Shown in pieces: positions 58,432-64,000 of a stretch of DNA of 64,000 bases. The stretch is taken from assembly GCF_904849725.1 (NCBI RefSeq), contig NC_058521.1, positions 141,636,744 to 141,700,743 of the forward strand. The letters are read 5' to 3'. Positions within the stretch are counted from its first letter, which is position 1, and every line of letters starts with the position of its first letter. Made by a program: the position numbers and the translations under genes. This DNA comes from Hordeum vulgare subsp. vulgare. Taxonomy: Eukaryota; Streptophyta; Magnoliopsida; Poales; Poaceae. The notes beneath the pieces are model-generated. The model was given only the letters and a program-made list of their open reading frames with translations. It was not told the origin of the DNA and made no database searches.

Positions 58432-59947
58432 TGGTGACCCACAAGTATAGGGGATCAATCGTAGTCCTTTTGATAAGTAAGAGTGTCGAACCCAACGAGG
58501 AGCATAAGGCTCTGATAAACGGATTTCAGCAAGGTAATAACTGCAAGCACTGAAAGTAGCGGTAACAAGTGAATGTGTAGCGAGGTGAAACGTAGCAAGC
58601 AAAGAGTAACAAGTAACAAGTAGTAGAAATGGTGCAATAAGTGGCCCAATCCCTTTTGTAGCAAGGGACAAGCCTGAACAAAGTCTTATAGGAGGAAAAA
58701 CGCTCCCGAGGACACACGGGGATTTCTGTCATGCTAGTTTCATCATGTTCATATGATTCGTGTTCGTTACTTTGATAGTTTGATATGTGGGTGGACCGGC
58801 GCTTGGGTACTTCCCTTACTTGGACAAGCATCCCACTTATGATTAACCTCTCTCGCAAGCATCCGCAACTACAAAAGAAGAATTAAGACAAAATCTAACC
58901 ATAGCATTAAACTAGTGGATCCAAATCAGCCCCTCACGAAGCAACGCATAGACTGGGGTTTAAGCTTCTGTCACTCCAGCAACCCATCATATACTTACTA
59001 CTTCCCAATGCCTTCCTCTAGGCCCAAATATGGTGAAGTGTTATGTAGTCAACGTTCACCTAACACCACTAGAGGAAAAACAACATACATCATATCAAAA
59101 TACCGAACGAATATCAAATTCACATGACTATTATTAACATGACTTATCCATGTCCTCAGGAACAAAAGTAACTACTCACAAGACATAATCATAATCATGA
59201 CCAGAGGTGTAATGAATAGCATCAAGGATCTAAACATAAACTCTTCCAACAAGCATCAACTACAAAGAGCAATCAACACTACTAGCAACCTTACAAGTAC
59301 CAATCGGGGTCACGAGACGAAGATTGGTTACAAGAGATGAACTAGGGTTGGAGAGGAGATGGTGCTGATGAAGATGTTGATGAAGATGCCTCCCCTCCGA
59401 TGAGAGGAGTGTTGGTGATGACGATGGCGACGATTCCCCCCTCCGGGAGGGAAATTTCCTCGGCAGGATCGTCCTGCCGGAGCTCTAGATTGGATCTGCT
59501 CAAGTTCCGCCTCGTCGCGGCGGCGAAACCACGAAAAAGCTCCCGATTGATTTTTTTTCTAGACCAGGACACTTCATATAGCAAAAGAGGGGGGCTAGTG
59601 GGCCTTCAGGCAGCCCACAAGCTTGCCCACCGCCACCAGGGGGGTGGTGGCGGAGTGGGGGCTTGTGGGGCCCTGGTGGCCCCCCTCCGGTAGTTCTTTC
59701 GCCCAGTATTTTTAATATATTCCAGAAAAAATCCACGTAAATTTTCAGGGCCTTTGGAGATGTGCAGAATAGTGGACTAGGATTTGCTCCTTTTCCAGTC
59801 CAGAATTCCAGCTGCCTAAATTCTCCCTCTTCAAATAATCCTTGCAAAATAAGAGAGAAAAAGCATAAATATGGTACCACGAGTAATATAACAGCCCAAG
59901 AAGCAATAAATATCAACATGAAAGCATGATGCAAAATGGACATATCG
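58432..59947 (-). repeat. Element G LTR, right copy (5' LTR)
   Basis: 1516 bp, TGGTGACCCACAAG to CATATCG, with the terminal CA changed to CG. Hairpin 59615-59668; TATA-like CTATATG at 59575-59581 (minus). Confidence 0.93.
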
Positions 59948-59952
59948 GAGCC
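59948..59952. repeat. Target site duplication GAGCC, right copy
   Basis: Matches 49836-49840. Confidence 0.94.
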
Positions 59953-60908
59953 CGATCCTTACCAACTAAGGGACGCACTGGTACAACCATGTGAATGGCC
60001 TTCCGATGAGTTCATGATCGAAGCAGGCTTCAAGGATGAGTTTGATACACTTGTCCGCAATGTCGGGTTATAAGAATTCCTCTCATATAAATGTGAACAG
60101 TATGCTATGCTCACTGCCCCTTTCGTGCGTAGATTTAAATTTTCAGTTGGCCGTGACTCATCCATACTGTTTGACTTGTATGATAAATCCTATGCCATGG
60201 ATTTGGAGGATTTCAATCGAATTTGCAAAATACCCGATGGAGGTAATCTTAAAGATCCTGCTAAATCTTCGGTTAGAGATTTGTTTTCTCTAGTATATCT
60301 GTTGGAGAAACTAGAGACATCACGCAAGCTACCATAGGAAGCATTCATTTCCCTGCCTTGCACTACTTTGCCCTCTTCATAGGTAGACGCATTAATGGTA
60401 AGGTTGAACATTGTCACCTATGCGCTTCCGACCTTAGTATCCTTAAGAGTGCAGTTACGGGTGACAAAATCTTCAACATGGGAGCTATTATAGCAAGGAG
60501 GCTGAATAAAAACGCTACTGAGGGAGATTTTTTGGCGGCATCTATGCCACTCGCATAGCAAATTTTCTTGGAGTACCCATCCACGCAGGAGATCCCCCGC
60601 TCCATACAGCTTTCCTTGACCGTGTCTCTTTGACACGCTACAAGTTTCTTGAGGGGGATGATGAATCCCTCCTATACCGATTGATATTTAACCGGCAGCG
60701 TGTCTTCCATATTACCCTTCCTGCTCCTGCTTTCTTTGACTTTCAGGTAAAACGGAGATACTACATAACCATAGGAGAGGCTGAGGAGTATGAGAGGGAG
60801 GCGACGGCTGCTCGTCTTTGTGAGGCAGCTATTCAGGCAGTGGCTGCAACGCTCCCGTATAACCCCGATTATGATTTTGGATTTCGCCACGACCGTCCTT
60901 GGGAGTAG

Positions 60909-61766
60909 ACCAAGCCAGGCCAAAAGCCTAAGCTTGGGGGAGTACGTGTTCTCACCGACCTTACATTCATGCTTATGCTTTCACTTTGTTTGTCGGTGTT
61001 TACACTTTGCCACTGTATTATCCATGCTAGTTTATTTTCGTTTTATTGTTTTGTGTCCTTTTGAGAAAACCCAAAAAGATTTTCCTTTCTTCTTTTGCTT
61101 GTTGGGAGTTTTCCCGTGTAAATAGATTTCTTTTTCTTTGGGTCAAGGTAGAAGATATTGGTTACAATGTTTAGTGGCTCTTGCATGCATACCTGTTTAG
61201 CTTTCAAAGAGCCATATTACTTTGTCTTCTCCTTTGTGTTTGCCTGCAGATTTCAGCTTAGTCCATTGCACGAGCACGCTTATTATTGTTCACATCGTTC
61301 GATCGTGCAAGTGAAAGGCAATAATGATGATATATGATGAAGTGACTGAGACTGGAAAAGCTGGTATGAACTCTATCTATTTTGTTTTTTAAATATGACT
61401 AGCTTGTCGTCCCAGATTCAGCTTTGTTGTTAGAGAACCATGTTTGCAATGAGAACTTAGAGATCATAGTTTCTGATGCCATTCTTATTTAGCTAGGAGC
61501 TTATAATGGTTTGCTTGAATGCCCACATAGATTTTGAGATGACTATGATGTAGTATGATAGGATGGTATTCACCTTTGAATGATTCAAGTGGCTTGACTT
61601 GGCGCATGTTCATGCATGTAGTTGAAACAAAATCAACATAGCCTCTATGATGTTCGTGTTCATGGTGATTTATATCCTGTTCATGCTTGCACTCCATGTT
61701 AGTCAAACTCATTGCATCTTGATGACTGTTGTCGCTCTCTAGTTGGTCGCTTCCCAGACTTTTGCT
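60909..61766 (+). other. Noncoding tail of element B with internal polypurine tract
   Basis: Closely aligned with A at 18228-19100. The internal tract AAGCTTGGGGGAGT is at 60930-60943, 22 bp after the second ORF stop. Similarity ends at CTTTTGCT (61766), where A continues and F starts. Confidence 0.85.
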
Positions 61767-62756
61767 TCCGGCGGCGGGGCGGGGGAAGGCAGCAAGGCGG
61801 CGGGAGATGGAGGCAGCAGCGCGGGCGACGAGCCGGGAGGCAGCCACAGTTCCGGTGGCAAGGCGCGGGACGAGGGGCTGCGCTTCCGGCGGCTCGCCGG
61901 CGATGGCGGGCGGCGCTCCGGCCAGTGGTGGCTCCGGCGAGGGCAGGGGAGGCGGCGACCGGCGAGGGGCGGCGGCGACCTCCGGCTAGGGGCGCTCGGG
62001 GCAGGGAGAGAGGAGCTCGGGCGCAGGGAGAGAAAGGCGGCGGCGCGATGGGCTCGGCGGGCCGGTTGCGGGCTCGGCGGGCCCGGCAGCTGGTGGGAGG
62101 AGAGAGAGAGGACAGTGGCGGCTAGGGTAGGTTTGGCACGGGAAACGAAGTAGGGGAGGGGCTGTCTAAAAAAATATGATGGAGGGGGTATTTATAGAGA
62201 AAAGAGGGGCTCGGTTAACCGGAATCGCGTTCCGGATACAACCATGCGGTCGGATTCGGACGATTCCGCACGCGGGAATGGGTACGTGGCCGTGTAGGGT
62301 GGTTTACCGGAGACGAGAGGGAGAACGGGTGGCGCGGCAACGAATATTAAAACACCAACAAACGTCCGACGGTAGACCGAATACGGTGTCGCTATGGTCG
62401 ACCGTTCGGGTACCAGACGGTCTCCGATTGCGATGAAACTTGACAGTCGGCCTACCTATATTAAAATAACACTGCACGTCAAATCTCAACCCAATCAGAG
62501 AAAGTTTTACGCACACTTTAAAAACAGGGTTTCGACGGTCCCGCGGGCGCGTGCGTGTGCGGTCGTGCTCAGAACGAACAACGACGAGAATCGGCAACTA
62601 ACAACGGATGCAAGTTTGAAAACTGGCGGTAACGGGGTGCCGATGCAATGCAGATGATGCGCATGATGCGATGATTATGCGACAAATAAAATAAGACACA
62701 CGACGAAAACAGAATAGAAGGGGAATCTTCTGGAACGTCGGTCTCGGGCTGTCACA
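61767..62756 (-). repeat. Element F LTR (chromovirus-like), truncated on its left
   Basis: The right end TGTCACA gives the sense start TGTGACAGCCCGAGACCG, a typical cereal Gypsy LTR start. The left end (TCCGGCGGCGG) is not an LTR terminus, so part of U5 is missing. 61767-62160 is extremely GC-rich; a TATA box TATAAATA (minus) is at 62189-62196. A 137-residue + strand ORF over the GC-rich part is composition-driven. Confidence 0.72.
62189..62196 (-). promoter_or_regulatory. TATA box of element F LTR
   Basis: TATAAATA on the minus strand, with the GC-rich block downstream as leader. Confidence 0.6.
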
Positions 62757-64000
62757 ACTCTCCTACACTACAAGAGGATCTCGCCCCGAGATCCAAGAAT
62801 GAAAGGGGGAGAGGATGAGAAAACAAGAGGTAAAACTTAGTCGCTTCTTTGACAAACGAGTGAAACCAACGATCCTTGAAGGTTGCAAAGCGATGAGGAA
62901 TGATATGAGAAAGAAGCAAGAGTTCACGGAAAATTTCGGCAGCACTTCGGTAGGAAAATGGGACAAAAAATTCGATAAGAAGAGAGAATTAGACAATATA
63001 CATAACAAACAACTAAATAGAAAAAGGGAACACCATGATTTTGATAGAACAACAAGATTGACCAAAAAGAGCAACAACACAATGCCTCTGGAACAAGAGA
63101 ATGTGAACTAGCTCAAGTGGAAGAAGAGAATGAAGAACAGAATGACAACTACCATCACAATAGAATTGAAGAGCCTCCGGACAGAGAATTGACATAGTAG
63201 TTGGGAAACAAACAACGAAAAGAACAAGAGAGTAGTGGGCTTATGAAAATCATCTCAACAAATATGAGGTGACAACCAACCACTAAAAGAAGCAAGGATA
63301 GTTGAAAGCAAAGATATCAAAACTTCTTACACCAAGAGGATACATTGAGAACTAGGATTAATGACAAGCACCATGATAGCAACAATCCATAGGAAAAGCT
63401 TTAGGTGAAATCCAAACCAAGATAGCTGAATGAAGAAATCATGGGTTGAAAATATCTCATGATCAAAGAATTGGTGGGTTTAATTATCTCATTTTTTAAA
63501 TGATATTTCTTCGAGACTCCTACATTAACAAGAATGCTATAATACCACCTCAAAGGATAAAGGAAGAACAATTGCACATAGAAATGCAAGAGAAAGGATA
63601 CTTGAGGTTCTCCAACAAGAATCTTGAAGAACACTTGAGAATGGATTGAAACCTTGACGAACCACCATGACGAGCCTCCGTATCAAAAGGATGATGCAAA
63701 GATAAGAAGGATGAAAGAATAAGATTGAAGCCTTGCAAAGACTTCGATGAAGCTTCACGAAGAGATACTTGAGAAAACTTGGAACTCCGGAAAAGAAAGA
63801 TAAGAACACTTGAGAAAAAGGAATTGATATTATGAGCCACTCCAGAAGAAGAATTGAAATCTCTTGGAAGAAGGAAGAACAAGAATAAGAATTATGTTAT
63901 GCTTGTCCTTCATCAAGTTTAATTGATGACAAGCAGCGGATTTAGCATACCACTTATTCTTCTTGAAATGATCTTGAAGAGACAGAGAGATAAGCACCAC
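62757..64000 (-). mobile_element. Element F internal flank, noncoding
   Basis: Next to the LTR lies a weak purine tract (minus: TAGTGTAGGAGAGT) and a perfect stem-loop at 62776-62794 (GGATCTCG, CCC, CGAGATCC), as in the left chromovirus. The remaining 1.2 kb is A/G-rich on + with degenerate repeated words (ACTTGAGAA, CTTGAAGAA) and no recognisable pol or chromodomain on either strand. Confidence 0.6.

Larger units (their letters stand above)
49841..59947 (-). mobile_element. Element G: complete Athila-type Gypsy element with pol, 10.1 kb
   Basis: LTRs 49841-51368 and 58432-59947, GAGCC duplication, tRNA-Asp-type primer site and polypurine tract, all minus. Encodes gag, protease, RT, RNase H, integrase and a small third ORF. 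In the first ~170 LTR bases I count 5 differences between copies, so it is younger than the chromovirus at the left by this rough measure. It is the only Athila-type element here with pol and thus the model for the autonomous partner of A, B and E. Confidence 0.95.
49773..60908 (+). pseudogene. Element B second ORF (ATHILA ORF-1-like), split by element G and frameshifted
   Basis: Pieces: 49773-49840 and 59953-60908. The frame passes cleanly across G when one GAGCC is dropped. A TAA at 60071-60073 and at least two frame changes (between 60300 and 60640) break it. CEWPSD near 59990 and a final FDFQVKRRYYI segment correspond by position to A's ORF, and FVRRFKF/LYDKSYAMDLEDF parallels A's FVQSF/LYDIPQRMSLQDF, but most residues differ. 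Ends TAG at 60906-60908. No signal peptide or membrane helix seen. Confidence 0.75.
44282..61766 (+). mobile_element. Element B: sister of A, truncated at its 3' side and interrupted by G
   Basis: 5' LTR, primer site, gag-protease, U3-like module, second ORF (split by G) and part of the noncoding tail; the 3' LTR is missing because F begins at 61767. Gag, the spacer and the tail align well with A, but the second ORF is strongly diverged. The left target would be CGGCC (44277-44281); the right copy is lost. Confidence 0.88.

Noticed and set aside
61712..62125. 137-residue Arg/Gly/Ala-rich + strand ORF
   Set aside because: Composition-driven frame in a GC-rich LTR segment; overlapping frames give similar low-complexity proteins.

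Overview
The window looks like intergenic DNA from a Triticeae grass (wheat, barley, rye or Aegilops type). I find no ordinary single-copy host gene, tRNA or rRNA. Nearly every base belongs to LTR retrotransposons nested in one another. The Triticeae call rests on a solo LTR (31069-32887) with the start, internal text and end typical of the Angela/BARE/WIS Copia group, and on Gypsy LTRs starting TGATACGTCTC with tRNA-Asp-type primer sites (TGGCGCCGTTGCCGGGG). Family names are from memory and tentative; the structures are read from the sequence.

Left half. Element A (+, Athila-type Gypsy, 5' end outside the window) occupies 1-1058 and 15433-21717. Its gag is split by a complete minus-strand chromovirus (Tekay/Del type) at 1059-15427, with 4.3-kb LTRs and a perfect TATTA target duplication. 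A has gag-protease, a second ORF and a 3' LTR but no reverse transcriptase or integrase. A sits in a Sirevirus-like Copia element (C1, 21718-26670), which abuts or is nested in a second Copia 3' end (C2, 26671-30159).

Middle. The oldest layer, D, survives in three blocks (30160-31068, 32893-33130, 41061-44281). It has an open frame resembling the cereal 'putative gypsy-type transposon' family (PF04195-like) on the + strand, and an integrase C-terminal fragment on the minus strand. This fits a Tat-lineage Gypsy element with an antisense extra ORF. D is interrupted by the solo LTR (GTCAC duplication) and by element E (33131-41060, minus strand, GGACG duplication), which encodes only gag-protease.

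Right half. Element B (+, sister of A) starts at 44282 and has gag-protease plus a diverged second ORF. That second ORF is split by element G (49841-59947, minus strand, GAGCC duplication), a complete Athila-type element with gag, protease, RT, RNase H, integrase and a small coiled-coil third ORF. B is cut at 61766 by element F, another minus-strand chromovirus-like LTR and flank running to the window end.

How they fit together. A/B, E and G share primer site, polypurine tract and several LTR end motifs, but only G has pol, so G-like elements are plausible mobilisers of A, B and E. Three patterns recur across these families: (1) a GC-rich hairpin of about 54 nt with an invariant outer arm and covarying inner arms, in every LTR and again inside A, B and G ahead of the accessory ORF; (2) a second polypurine tract after the last ORF, 1.4-2 kb before the real one; (3) degenerate primer-site copies inside the LTRs. 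All coding regions are damaged except G's small third ORF.
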